From a virus, in the IMG/VR virus record IMGVR_UViG_3300028739_000027, positions 1-25,842 of that record: a DNA stretch of 25,842 nucleotides; one strand, written 5' to 3'. The notes below the pieces were generated by a model, which was given only the letters and a program-made list of their open reading frames with translations, did not search any database and was not told the DNA's origin. This document shows, one piece after another, positions 17,536 through 25,365 of this stretch (positions are counted from its first letter, which is position 1; every line of letters starts with the position of its first letter). Both the position numbers and the translations under genes were made by a program.

Positions 17536-18300
17536 TTATAATTTTAAAGCCATGCCGAAGTTCTTAATTGAACTCGTTATTAAATTATTCAACAATTTAG
17601 CTATTTGAGAACTTGCAACCGTAGTCAAAAATTTCTTCATATCTTTGTTTCCAGAGAAACTACTTTTTATGATGTTCCCGTCGGCTACCGCTTTTAATTC
17701 CACTGAATAAAACCAAAGCATATTATTTTCCACACCTTGAGAAAATGATTGCTGAAGCGGCTCAACTACGTACGATGTATTAAGCGCGTAATTGTTGAAT
17801 ATTAAGACATGGGGCTTCTTTTTGTCATCAAGTTCCCAAGCTGATTCGAGAATATTCTCCATCATCTTCAGAAGACCAAAACCAGTTTTAATCAATAAAT
17901 TTTCTTTCCCTATTTTTACACCCGTATTTCCTCCAAAAAACGGGATTGTTGATACGTTACCCGTAGGTTGCACACCAGTAATCAATCGCAATTTCCTTCC
18001 AAAACAACCTTGCAACGAAACGTCACGAGGGCAAAATGTATCATTAAATAATGTAGTTACGCCTGTATTAGTCTTTGTTATCGTTGCTATTTGAGTCTTG
18101 GAGTCCATTATATTATTAGGCATTACCGTGAAAGTCATATACCCTTTTGTAACCCCTGAACTATCAATCAATTCCAAAGAACAAAGATAATATTCTATTT
18201 CATCTGGATAAAGCGCATGTAATGCTGCTCTTCCCATAGAAGATGTGGCTGAAGCCAAACCTGAAGCGGCACTGTTTAATCCATTAGAAAATAAATCCAT
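17536..18300 (-). CDS. Putative baseplate hub-proximal or tail-tip protein
   Basis: The 254-residue protein begins with a small-residue helix (SAASGLASATSSMGRAA at 10-26), then a beta-rich section: YMTFTVMPNNI at 54-64, a Thr-rich strand, and FCPRDVSLQGCFGRKL at 89-104. The 'F-x-V-M-P-x-x-I ... P-x-x-I/V-x-L-x-G-x-F-G' layout recalls small tail-tip and LysM-adaptor proteins of phages, but I cannot name a family. It lies between the spike (1 base away) and the wedge candidate (3 bases away). The C-terminal 40 residues are amphipathic helix (IAKLLNNLITSSIKNF). A connector between spike/hub and wedge would fit. Confidence 0.7.
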   Translation of the reverse strand: MDLFSNGLNSAASGLASATSSMGRAALHALYPDEIEYYLCSLELIDSSGVTKGYMTFTVMPNNIMDSKTQIATITKTNTGVTTLFNDTFCPRDVSLQGCFGRKLRLITGVQPTGNVSTIPFFGGNTGVKIGKENLLIKTGFGLLKMMENILESAWELDDKKKPHVLIFNNYALNTSYVVEPLQQSFSQGVENNMLWFYSVELKAVADGNIIKSSFSGNKDMKKFLTTVASSQIAKLLNNLITSSIKNFGMALKL

Positions 18301-18301
18301 A

Positions 18302-19198
18302 TTAATCTGTATTTGAAAGCTTAGACAACAAACTGCTGAGTTTACCTTTAATAGTTGTTAATTTTAAGACTGATGGCGGCGAAAGCACAGCAGTTGGCAT
18401 TGATACGGACAGTACCATAGTCGATATTGCGTCTATTAATTCTCCTAACAGGTCGTTCATTGAATTTCCTAAAACTAATGGTTGCTTACCAGAGCCCAAG
18501 TTTATAGTTTTTGATTCAATTTTTATTTCGTTCTTCGTTGCGGTTATCTTGTTGTCAAATTCATCTGTGTAAGTAAGACCCTCTCCTAACACGTACTCGA
18601 TACTGCCCTTCGTTACCCCCTCTTCCGTAACATTCAAATTCAGGTTACCGCTTGTGCTTATGTTTATTTCTTTATCTGAAGTTATGTTGAGTTGGTTATC
18701 GCAATAAATGTCAACCATTGAGTCTTCATTTTCGCTGTTCACTTTTATCTTAAGATTTGCCGGATTATCTTTATCTCCCAGCAAACTTATTTGCAAAATA
18801 GATTCTTCGCCGTCCATAAAAAATTCGACAGTTTTTGAAGAACCATTTCCACGAACTAAACGATATTGGTTTCTATCCATCAAAAATCCGTTCCCCTCTT
18901 TTGTCAGATATGCGACTATGATTGGTAATCCAGAAACTCCATCTTTTATCCAAACGACTGGAGTACCAAACCCGTTGTCTTCGGGGAAATGTATGTTTTC
19001 CATTACATACGGCGGGCACATCACATTGTTAAAAAAACCGTAACCTCTACCGCCTTGTATCGTAACCCTATGAGTCAGATAGCAATCGTTTATATACCCT
19101 TCTCGTTCGTTTTCGTCAGGCACTACCACATACCCTACTCCACCGTTGCCGATATCAAGATTGTTGTTGTGTATGCCTAGAATATCTTTTTGCTGCAT
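18302..19198 (-). CDS. Baseplate spike protein (gpV/gp45-like)
   Basis: This 298-residue protein has the architecture of tail spikes. A putative OB-fold-like domain spans about 15-110 (HRVTIQGGRGYG, then TPVVWIKDGVSGLPIIVAYL). It is followed by a strand-repeat stalk at about 145-238 (VDIYCDNQLNITSDKEINISTSGNLNLNV, shortened here; then IKIESKTINLGSG), which in the family forms a trimeric beta-prism needle. The last 60 residues are helical (LGNSMNDLLGELIDAI). No PAAR tip gene or HxH tip is visible in the window. It follows the M23-bearing hub gene by 4 bases. The spike would plug the tube and pierce the envelope. Confidence 0.85.
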   Translation of the reverse strand: MQQKDILGIHNNNLDIGNGGVGYVVVPDENEREGYINDCYLTHRVTIQGGRGYGFFNNVMCPPYVMENIHFPEDNGFGTPVVWIKDGVSGLPIIVAYLTKEGNGFLMDRNQYRLVRGNGSSKTVEFFMDGEESILQISLLGDKDNPANLKIKVNSENEDSMVDIYCDNQLNITSDKEINISTSGNLNLNVTEEGVTKGSIEYVLGEGLTYTDEFDNKITATKNEIKIESKTINLGSGKQPLVLGNSMNDLLGELIDAISTMVLSVSMPTAVLSPPSVLKLTTIKGKLSSLLSKLSNTD

Positions 19199-19202
19199 GT
19201 GA

Positions 19203-20759
19203 TTATTTTGTATTTAATCTACCGTGTTTTATCAATTGTTCTTTTCTCATAAAATATCCGAATACTTCTTTGTTTACCTTCCATTTAGACATAACTTTTT
19301 GCCAATTAGATTCGGTTATCTTTTCTTTGTTAACGCCAAAATCTATAATATTGAAGTAACTATGTCCGTCAACCCCCTCAATAAATTCGCGATACATCCC
19401 TCTAGATACTCCCAATACTGTTTTCCGAGTTATGTTGTCTTTGCTTATACTCCAATCATTTGTAACGCTATCAATGTAAAATACCTCACCTGAAGTATGC
19501 AAAACAAGAGTGCCTTTTTTATAACGACGGTCTCCATTTAACGTAATAGTTCCCCGCCGCGTGAACGGAGCATAAGCGTTGCATTCTATCAGATATTGTA
19601 AATCGGCAAAAGCAGATTGGATTGTATTATCGTCGTTCGTTTTATTTTTGTCAGAATTAAATTTCCCCTTACCGACCCAAGTGTAGTAGTTACTTTCAAC
19701 CGCTAATGGTTTAGAACCCCAAATTGATGCGTACTCCGGAAAGAATACGGCAGGAACCATAGTGGACAATTCAAATTCCCCGAGTTGAAGTTGATACTTT
19801 GGCATATATTGGTACCATGAATAAATGCCTTCTGTATTCCAATCCAAAGCAGTGGACACTATATCATCTGGATTTATTTCCAACATGGCAAGTTCCATCA
19901 TATTAACAAATCCTTCTTTGTCAAGCGGCGGTTTTCGTGCTATCAAATAGTATTGGTCGCCATAAGTATCCCCGAAAAATTCCACCATAGGTTCTTGACA
20001 AACTTTATGAAAGAAATTTAATAACGAGCCTTGCTGTGAAGCTATGCTGGAATCAACCACTTGCTTATTTGAAACAGAACTGTCCATTATTAACTTCATA
20101 ATTCCCCAAACTCCGGCAGCCGTTCTTAAAGAAGCAACCGTATTTTGAGGAGACACTTGTTCATCTTGTTTTTCAGTTGCGTTTTCAATTATGGTGTTTG
20201 GTATAATATTAGCTATTTTATCTGATATAGACACAAAATCAGTTTCCCAAACCATATAGCCGCCAGGAACAGAAGTATCATATACGCCTCCCTTACCATA
20301 AACCTTATTTGTTTTTTGTATAATAAGTTTATGATACATCAAAAAGTCTATCGGGTCTATCGGCGTGGAAATATGTCGTATCTCTAAATGCAAATGTGGC
20401 CCAGTAGAATGACCTGAATTTCCAGTCTTGCCGAGATAATCACCAATATTAACGCTTTCACCAATTCTTATTTTTGAAGATATGGAACTTAAATGGGCAA
20501 AATATATGTCCAAATAATCTCCTGCCATTATTTCGTATCTGACAACAACATGCTTGCCGTACCCCTTTATTTCGTTAGCTATTTTCGTTATAACTCCGTT
20601 CATGGGACAAGCTATTGAAATGCCAATTGGTGTGCCAATATCTATTCCCTTATGAAATTTGTCCCCTCTCTTGGCACCGAACATGCTTGTTATCCAAAAA
20701 GTAGGATATCCAACAAGAAAATTTTTCAAAAATACGGGAGCTTGTAATATAGCACTCAT
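19203..20759 (-). CDS. Tail hub second half with N-terminal M23 (LytM) endopeptidase domain
   Basis: The 518-residue protein combines two parts. Residues 25-140 are an M23 zinc endopeptidase with a complete active site: H36 and D40 in HKGID, H89 in AHLSS, and H122/H124 in GPHLHLE. Its substrate is the peptide cross-bridges of peptidoglycan. From about 244 the sequence becomes a hub-like domain: GSLLNFFHKV ... PMVEFF ... ARKPPLD (a pattern of gp27-like hub proteins), then RRGTITLNGDRRYKKGTLVL at 401-420 and EVFYIDSVTNDWSI (hub C-terminal fold). The gene overlaps its upstream hub partner by one base (TAATG). It would act in the tail tip, opening the wall for the tube. The M23 call is strong; the hub call is by pattern. 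Confidence 0.9.
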   Translation of the reverse strand: MSAILQAPVFLKNFLVGYPTFWITSMFGAKRGDKFHKGIDIGTPIGISIACPMNGVITKIANEIKGYGKHVVVRYEIMAGDYLDIYFAHLSSISSKIRIGESVNIGDYLGKTGNSGHSTGPHLHLEIRHISTPIDPIDFLMYHKLIIQKTNKVYGKGGVYDTSVPGGYMVWETDFVSISDKIANIIPNTIIENATEKQDEQVSPQNTVASLRTAAGVWGIMKLIMDSSVSNKQVVDSSIASQQGSLLNFFHKVCQEPMVEFFGDTYGDQYYLIARKPPLDKEGFVNMMELAMLEINPDDIVSTALDWNTEGIYSWYQYMPKYQLQLGEFELSTMVPAVFFPEYASIWGSKPLAVESNYYTWVGKGKFNSDKNKTNDDNTIQSAFADLQYLIECNAYAPFTRRGTITLNGDRRYKKGTLVLHTSGEVFYIDSVTNDWSISKDNITRKTVLGVSRGMYREFIEGVDGHSYFNIIDFGVNKEKITESNWQKVMSKWKVNKEVFGYFMRKEQLIKHGRLNTK

Positions 20760-22051
20760 TATTTCTTTGGTTTTAAATCTATGAATTTAGTTCTTTTATT
20801 GCCGTATGAATCAAAAACATAATTCGGCACAACTTCTATGTTTGATAATTGAGACACAACCCCCTTCAATATATAATCCAAGTCCATATTTATTTTATTC
20901 CTGAATATGTCTATTTCAGTTGAATCTAGCCGCATTCTAAAGATAGGGTTGTTTTGAACTCCGTTTATGAAGTTTATGTCTTTTGAGTCTCCTTGTACTT
21001 CGTTAGCGAATACGGTTGATTCAGATTTTGTAGTAGACACGTTAAAGAAGAAAGACCCATCCTCAATTAAAAGCTTCATTAAGTCCCTCCCAGTGACCTC
21101 TACGTGAGCTTCTCCATTCACGTTATCGGTTACCACTCTGACGTTGTCAACCAACGCTATCATGTCGTAAACCTGCCCCGCTATTTTTGTTTCTATGTCA
21201 AAGCTGTCAGAATCAGAATTTTTGTTTTTGCGTATCTTTTCCATTTCCAATTCTTCAAAACTAATGAACAACAAGTCTTGAGAGGAAATTAACCAATTGA
21301 AGTAATTCGATTCAACTTTTGAAAAAGGAGCCTTGCTGTAAAACTCTTTGCCATTTTCGTAAAAAGATTTAGACCCAAATTCACTATCTTTAATAGCTTG
21401 ATGATACATTTTATCTTTGCCGTTTACCTTAGTAAAATAATCATCGACAGCTGACATGCTTATTATAGGCAATGAAATAGTAAAGCTGCCGCCTTCGGCG
21501 GTTGAAGCGGTGTTTACACTTGTTAAATGCCTACTCAAATCTACGAACTGGCTTGACTCTGGACCAGTATATATTAATTTGTCTTTTCTTGATTCAGTAA
21601 TATAGTACAAACTTTTGAACCAACCGAATACCTGACAAGTCGGGTTTCTTTTGCTCAGCCCGCTCGCTTTGTACCCTTCATTTTGATATATTTTTTGTAT
21701 TTCTTCGTGGGCAAAAGCAATAAATTTTTCATTGTCTATTTGAAAGTTGGTTTGGCTTATGGCGAGTTCACGAGTTACTTTTGTCGGGTTTATTCTTAGA
21801 TTACACGGACAAGGTAAGGTCATGTTTATGTCCAAATCGTTAACAGTCGGCCAATTCTTTTTGTTATTTTCTTTAGACCAAGCCGTCTTATCGAAAGCAG
21901 TCATTTGAGTAAATATCAAAGCACGATTACTTTCAAAAAAATCCTTTTCTGAAATTGCGTACACGCCAGACCGTTCCTTAAAATCTTTTATGGTCTTTAC
22001 GCTCGAATTGTTGTGACGTAAAAATATGTATTTGTTGTTATCTTTTGCCAT
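20759..22051 (-). CDS. Tail hub first half (gp27/gp44-like)
   Basis: The 430-residue protein matches hub proteins at a diagnostic spot: VYDMIALVDNVRVV at about 294-307 and HVEVTGRDLMKLLIEDG at 316-332. An earlier part (FVDLSRHLTSV and GGSFTISLPII at 169-197) matches the strands of the same ring-forming fold. The C-terminal 100 residues are helical and strand mixed with no enzyme motif. The stop TAA overlaps the ATG of the M23-hub gene by one base, so the two halves are coupled and should assemble in fixed ratio. Start ATG at 22051 is 2 bases after the tape-measure stop. The hub assignment is by motif memory and context. Confidence 0.78.
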   Translation of the reverse strand: MAKDNNKYIFLRHNNSSVKTIKDFKERSGVYAISEKDFFESNRALIFTQMTAFDKTAWSKENNKKNWPTVNDLDINMTLPCPCNLRINPTKVTRELAISQTNFQIDNEKFIAFAHEEIQKIYQNEGYKASGLSKRNPTCQVFGWFKSLYYITESRKDKLIYTGPESSQFVDLSRHLTSVNTASTAEGGSFTISLPIISMSAVDDYFTKVNGKDKMYHQAIKDSEFGSKSFYENGKEFYSKAPFSKVESNYFNWLISSQDLLFISFEELEMEKIRKNKNSDSDSFDIETKIAGQVYDMIALVDNVRVVTDNVNGEAHVEVTGRDLMKLLIEDGSFFFNVSTTKSESTVFANEVQGDSKDINFINGVQNNPIFRMRLDSTEIDIFRNKINMDLDYILKGVVSQLSNIEVVPNYVFDSYGNKRTKFIDLKPKK

Positions 22052-22053
22052 TG

Positions 22054-24063
22054 TTAATGTGCGCCTGCTCTACCTGTCGCTGGGGCTGAAGGAGCTGGCT
22101 TATTAGTAGTCATGTGAGTATAAATATTAGCAACAGATTCTTGTATTCCAGAAAACATTTTTGTCCACATGTCGTTCAGTTGAGTTGTGTTCTGAACCAT
22201 GTTGTCTTTGAAGTTATTTGTGGCAGCTTGTTCTTCTGTAGTTTTAGTCGGGTCAGCTTTTAACAACTTACTTCCTTCCCCGCCATTAGTGAACGACTTA
22301 ATCTCGGCATCTAAACGGTCAGGGGCGATGTTAGGAAATAAACTTTTCATTGTAAAATAACCTAATGTAGTATCCGTTCCGCCATTTTGGTTTTTGAGTC
22401 GTTGCAATACGGCTTGTATTAATTTTCCTTCATTTTTAGGGTCTCTTTTATCCCTATCTAATAAGTCCATCCTTCCTGCGTGCTCCGGAAATAAATCAGC
22501 CACTGAACTAAATACCAAAGCTTTCATTCGATCGTTTTGAGGGTTTTGTATTACATCCTGAAACGAAGCCATGTCGGAGCCGACCCTCTTATCTTGAGTT
22601 ATCCCTTTAACTGACGAGAATGCCGCCAACATATTATTTGCTACATTGTAGTTTGGTTTGTCAGACCTGTCCATGTAGCTTCCCATTACTTGTTGTTGTA
22701 TGTCAAACTTTTCTTGAACCCGAGTAAAATCATCCCCGCTTACTCCTGAACCCTTTATGCCTGATAAAACAGCTACCATGCGAGACAGAGCGTCGGTAAC
22801 ATTTATGCCATATCGGTCATATTGTCCGCCTTCAGTTAAAGCCCCCGATTTCATACCGAGCGATTTTTCCATCCCGTACCCTTGAATAGTTTGGTTGTAC
22901 CAGTCATCAGCCGTTCCCCTTGCTCTTATTCTATCCGCGGCTAGACCTCCAAATTCTCCTCTATCCATACCAAACCCGACATACCTTTCGCCTAATTCAC
23001 CGTCAGTGTCCATCGCATTCTTCAAATAATCCCAAGACTCTCCGCCGCTTCTACCGCCAGTAGCTGCATTCATGCCCGCTAAACTCAATAACCCCTTATT
23101 AGATTCACGACCGCTACCCATAGTTCCAATCAAAGCTGCCGCGATTCCTACTACCGCATTCATTTTCATGGCCATTTGAGCACTCATTCCGGCTATTGAA
23201 GAAACTCCCATAGAAGCCCCCATCATCATCTCGGGTATGCTTCCAGAAGTAGCCCCGTTAACAAGCGACGTCATCCCCTGAGCCCCCATCAATGTTCGGT
23301 CAAATACTGGATTAGCTTTGTTGCCACCCATTGCTCCAGCTATCTTGCCGTCGTATTCTTCAACGCGTTTTTGAGCAGCTGCTGCTTCTTCGGCTGTCAT
23401 AGCGTTATCTCTGTCATGCATGGCATCTTTTCTGCCTTCACGCATTTTATTCAAAAACGAGTTGGGGTCTGTACCTCCCCTACCGCTCGTTATTTCGTCG
23501 GTCAAAGCCCTTATCGCTTCGGCTAAATCTGCTTCAGCATTTTTCTTTTCTGCTGATTCTTCAGAGTTTATTTGTTCGTCTTCTTTGTCGTACTTTTTCC
23601 CTATTTTTTCGTACTCGCCTTCTCTTAACCTTTCATATTGTTGGTCAATATTTTTTCTATGTAGTGGGTCATTTTGATACGCCCCGTCCATAGTTGCTAT
23701 ACGTTTTGCTTTTTCAATCTCAACTTGTTTGTCGATACTGTCGTAATCGCTGCCCATGCGACTTTGCATATCAGCGCGACGAGCGTTGTATTTATCGGAT
23801 ATGTCTTGGCTGGTACGTTCAGACTCCATCTTCTTCACGTTCTCTATGGCTTCTTTTGTTCCCATACCTCGTTGTTGCTGAATCTCATTACGAACTTCAT
23901 CTATCAAACGAGTATCAGGTGCCAAAGAACCTCTAGAATCACGATAATCTGCAGTTCCGTCTTGACCTATTCTACCGCTATCAGGCAAACCGCTACCGAC
24001 AGAATCAATCTCTTGTTTTAGCTGTTCAGCATTACCCCGTATATTTACAACCACGTCTCCCAT
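22054..24063 (-). CDS. Tape measure protein
   Basis: Position between the chaperone pair and the hub is the standard slot for the tape measure, which sets tail length and is ejected on infection. The 669 residues have a charged, helical region at about 50-195 (ERTSQDISDKYNARRADM type), a hydrophobic stretch at about 277-316 (AVVGIAAALIGTMG at 303-316) suited to membrane insertion, and a long Gly/Ser/Asp-rich remainder. At about 0.15 nm per residue the predicted tail is near 100 nm, an estimate that assumes the whole protein is extended helix. The sequence gives no lytic domain. Start ATG at 24063 overlaps the last base of the upstream frame. No close homology can be claimed, but the role is well supported by context. 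Confidence 0.85.
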   Translation of the reverse strand: MGDVVVNIRGNAEQLKQEIDSVGSGLPDSGRIGQDGTADYRDSRGSLAPDTRLIDEVRNEIQQQRGMGTKEAIENVKKMESERTSQDISDKYNARRADMQSRMGSDYDSIDKQVEIEKAKRIATMDGAYQNDPLHRKNIDQQYERLREGEYEKIGKKYDKEDEQINSEESAEKKNAEADLAEAIRALTDEITSGRGGTDPNSFLNKMREGRKDAMHDRDNAMTAEEAAAAQKRVEEYDGKIAGAMGGNKANPVFDRTLMGAQGMTSLVNGATSGSIPEMMMGASMGVSSIAGMSAQMAMKMNAVVGIAAALIGTMGSGRESNKGLLSLAGMNAATGGRSGGESWDYLKNAMDTDGELGERYVGFGMDRGEFGGLAADRIRARGTADDWYNQTIQGYGMEKSLGMKSGALTEGGQYDRYGINVTDALSRMVAVLSGIKGSGVSGDDFTRVQEKFDIQQQVMGSYMDRSDKPNYNVANNMLAAFSSVKGITQDKRVGSDMASFQDVIQNPQNDRMKALVFSSVADLFPEHAGRMDLLDRDKRDPKNEGKLIQAVLQRLKNQNGGTDTTLGYFTMKSLFPNIAPDRLDAEIKSFTNGGEGSKLLKADPTKTTEEQAATNNFKDNMVQNTTQLNDMWTKMFSGIQESVANIYTHMTTNKPAPSAPATGRAGAH

Positions 24064-24470
24064 TATTCTTCTTTTTTATCAAATTCAGAGTAGTCTAAAT
24101 TGTCAAATGCCTCATCAATTTCGGCTTGACTTAAAGCATTTCCGTCTTTGTTTTCATAATAACCTACCGATTCATAATCTTTATCGCTTACATCGTTGGA
24201 TTTAGATGCCTTCTTGTTGATATCTAACTCTTCTTGATAGTCTATAAGCATATCAATAAAATTCATTTCTCGGTGCGCTTTGGAACCAAATGGCACATTA
24301 TATTTCTTTCTCCACCAATAATCTATGGGGAATGAATGCCATTGTTCTAAAAACTCACTCGCTTTCCTTCTCAGTGTCTTTTGTTGCTGGAACATCTGGC
24401 TCGCTAGATAAATAAAGTTCTTTTGAAACTGATTCGTACCAAGGCAATAATTGCTGTTTGTAAAAACCAA
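24063..24470 (-). CDS. Tail assembly chaperone, distal frame (probably frameshift extension)
   Basis: The open frame begins after a TAA at 24473-24471; the TTG at 24470 is its first possible start and the first ATG is at 24395 (110 residues). Residues PIDYWWRKKYNVPFGSKAHRE form the conserved core that I associate with the second part of tail-assembly chaperones located just before tape measures. The C-terminus is acidic (YSEFDKKEE). It is offset +1 (equivalently -2) from the upstream frame and overlaps it by 116 bases. The usual arrangement is that this frame is read only by a fraction of ribosomes that slip from the upstream gene, producing a fused longer chaperone (G/GT type). Independent initiation at ATG 24395 cannot be excluded. 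It overlaps the tape measure start by one base. Confidence 0.8.
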   Translation of the reverse strand: MVFTNSNYCLGTNQFQKNFIYLASQMFQQQKTLRRKASEFLEQWHSFPIDYWWRKKYNVPFGSKAHREMNFIDMLIDYQEELDINKKASKSNDVSDKDYESVGYYENKDGNALSQAEIDEAFDNLDYSEFDKKEE

Positions 24471-24744
24471 TTAGCTCTTTAGCGTCCAAAGGATCCATTT
24501 TAGTATAATCTTCCAACTCCAACATACGTTTTACCTTCGGGCAAAGCACTTGAATAAATACTATCGCGTCTACTAAATCTAATGCTAAATACATTGATTT
24601 AATTCCGGAAGCCGACATTGAGCCGTAACGGTTATTGGTCAATGCTAACTTCATTGATTCCATGTCAAGAAGTTGTCCCACGTTGGGGAATTTTACAATT
24701 AGCTTTTCGCCTTTGAATATACAGGCGTGTTCTTTTTCAATCAT
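24355..24744 (-). CDS. Tail assembly chaperone, first frame
   Basis: The frame is open from a TTG at 24753, but the ATG at 24744 (giving MIEKEHAC) is the better start, yielding 129 residues. The mid part (FPNVGQLLDMESMKL and ALDLVDAIVFIQVLCP) fits the small helical chaperones that hold the tape measure while the tube polymerises. The C-terminus is disordered and acidic (ATKDTEKESE), as expected for the unshifted short form. It sits directly after the tube and the 24780-24804 terminator, and before the tape measure, like lambda gpG. Function is by position and gross pattern. Confidence 0.8.
   Translation of the reverse strand: MIEKEHACIFKGEKLIVKFPNVGQLLDMESMKLALTNNRYGSMSASGIKSMYLALDLVDAIVFIQVLCPKVKRMLELEDYTKMDPLDAKELIGFYKQQLLPWYESVSKELYLSSEPDVPATKDTEKESE
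24358..24470 (-). other. Candidate +1 (or -2) ribosomal frameshift zone between chaperone frames
   Basis: The second frame is open only downstream of 24473, and the first frame stops at 24357-24355, so a slip must fall in this zone. On the minus strand, candidate +1 sites are GGT TTT TAC at 24468-24460, where the P-site TTT can re-pair perfectly with TTT, and AAA followed by G at 24423-24421 and 24381-24379. No classical -1 XXXYYYZ heptamer can give the required frame. Confidence 0.5.
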
Positions 24745-24779
24745 GATTTTCAATTTTTACGTTTATTTATAAAACAAAA

Positions 24780-24804
24780 AGGTACTCCGTTTTGCAGAGT
24801 ACCT
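24780..24804 (-). terminator. Hairpin terminator between tail tube and chaperone genes
   Basis: The arms AGGTACTC (24780-24787) and GAGTACCT (24797-24804) pair perfectly over 8 bases around a 9-base loop. In the minus-strand direction the hairpin is followed by T5-G-T4, a typical U tract. It begins 22 bases past the tube stop. It probably reduces read-through to the chaperone and tape measure genes, matching the much larger amount of tube and sheath needed. Confidence 0.75.
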
Positions 24805-24825
24805 CTTTTAATAGTTGATTTCACA

Positions 24826-25329
24826 CTAAACGACGCCGTTGAACAAAATTGGTTCAAGATACTCAAACTCAGTATCACGTCCTGAAATTTGCCCTTCTTG
24901 GATATCAAATCCTTCACGGGTGACAAAGGCAGCGTTGATTTTAGCAAACGTTTCAAACTTTGCTTTAATTTGCCCTGTTTTTATATCAATAGCCCCGTCT
25001 TTCACCTTTCGCATTATAGCTATTTCCAGCCCTTCTTCTTGCAGAAGCAATGCGTTTGTCCAGTCTTCGATGGAAGCTGAATTACGAAAACTTCCCCTGA
25101 CCATTTTATTAGCCAGAAGATTGAAATTGATAGTGTACGAGGAGCAAGATAAAGAACCGCTCCATTCTACTGGAGGAAGTTCATCTGGGTTGAACCGACC
25201 TATACCCGTAACCTTGCTTCGGCGGATATTTTCAGTAACTCGAACGCTTTTCATTTTACCGATAGTTATCCCATCGATTTGTATGATTGCGATTGGCGCC
25301 GTCATTACCTTTTCGTTTTTATTAGCCAT
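24826..25329 (-). CDS. Tail tube protein
   Basis: This 167-residue protein directly follows the sheath gene, the universal place for the tail tube subunit of contractile phages. It has the compact beta-barrel composition of the XkdM/gp19 type: ITIGKMKSVRVTENIRR at 21-37, then VEWSGSLSCSSYTINFNLL at 54-72, and a C-terminal strand pair GQISGRDTEFEYLEPILF. The family's length is about 140-180 residues. Fold assignment is by pattern and neighbours. The leader holds an A12 run (minus strand, 25358-25347) plus further A's 17 bases before the ATG, and no Shine-Dalgarno, which suits high expression in a Bacteroidota host. A hairpin at 24780-24804 follows. Confidence 0.85.
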   Translation of the reverse strand: MANKNEKVMTAPIAIIQIDGITIGKMKSVRVTENIRRSKVTGIGRFNPDELPPVEWSGSLSCSSYTINFNLLANKMVRGSFRNSASIEDWTNALLLQEEGLEIAIMRKVKDGAIDIKTGQIKAKFETFAKINAAFVTREGFDIQEGQISGRDTEFEYLEPILFNGVV

Positions 25330-25365
25330 GATTGTATATTTTTTAATTTTTTTTTTTTGTTTATA
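25330..25365 (-). promoter_or_regulatory. A-rich translation leader before the tube gene
   Basis: On the minus strand the sheath-tube gap contains an A12 run (25358-25347) followed by TT and A6 (25344-25339) and no GGAGG-like box. A/T-rich leaders are typical of efficiently translated genes in Bacteroidota and their phages, where the anti-Shine-Dalgarno is poorly exposed. Confidence 0.45.

Noticed and set aside
23420-24021. Several plus-strand frames of 80-115 residues opposite the tape measure
   Set aside because: They exist because the opposite strand of a GC-richer, charged gene lacks stops; no independent support.
24764-24771. TATAAATA on the minus strand, identical to the T4 late promoter core
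   Set aside because: It lies in the AT-rich tail of a terminator, and a scan of the other leaders did not show the same box at the right place, so chance is more likely.
24750-24956. A 68-residue minus-strand frame overlapping the tube end and the hairpin
   Set aside because: Reads out of frame through the tube gene and the terminator; no start context or recognisable sequence.
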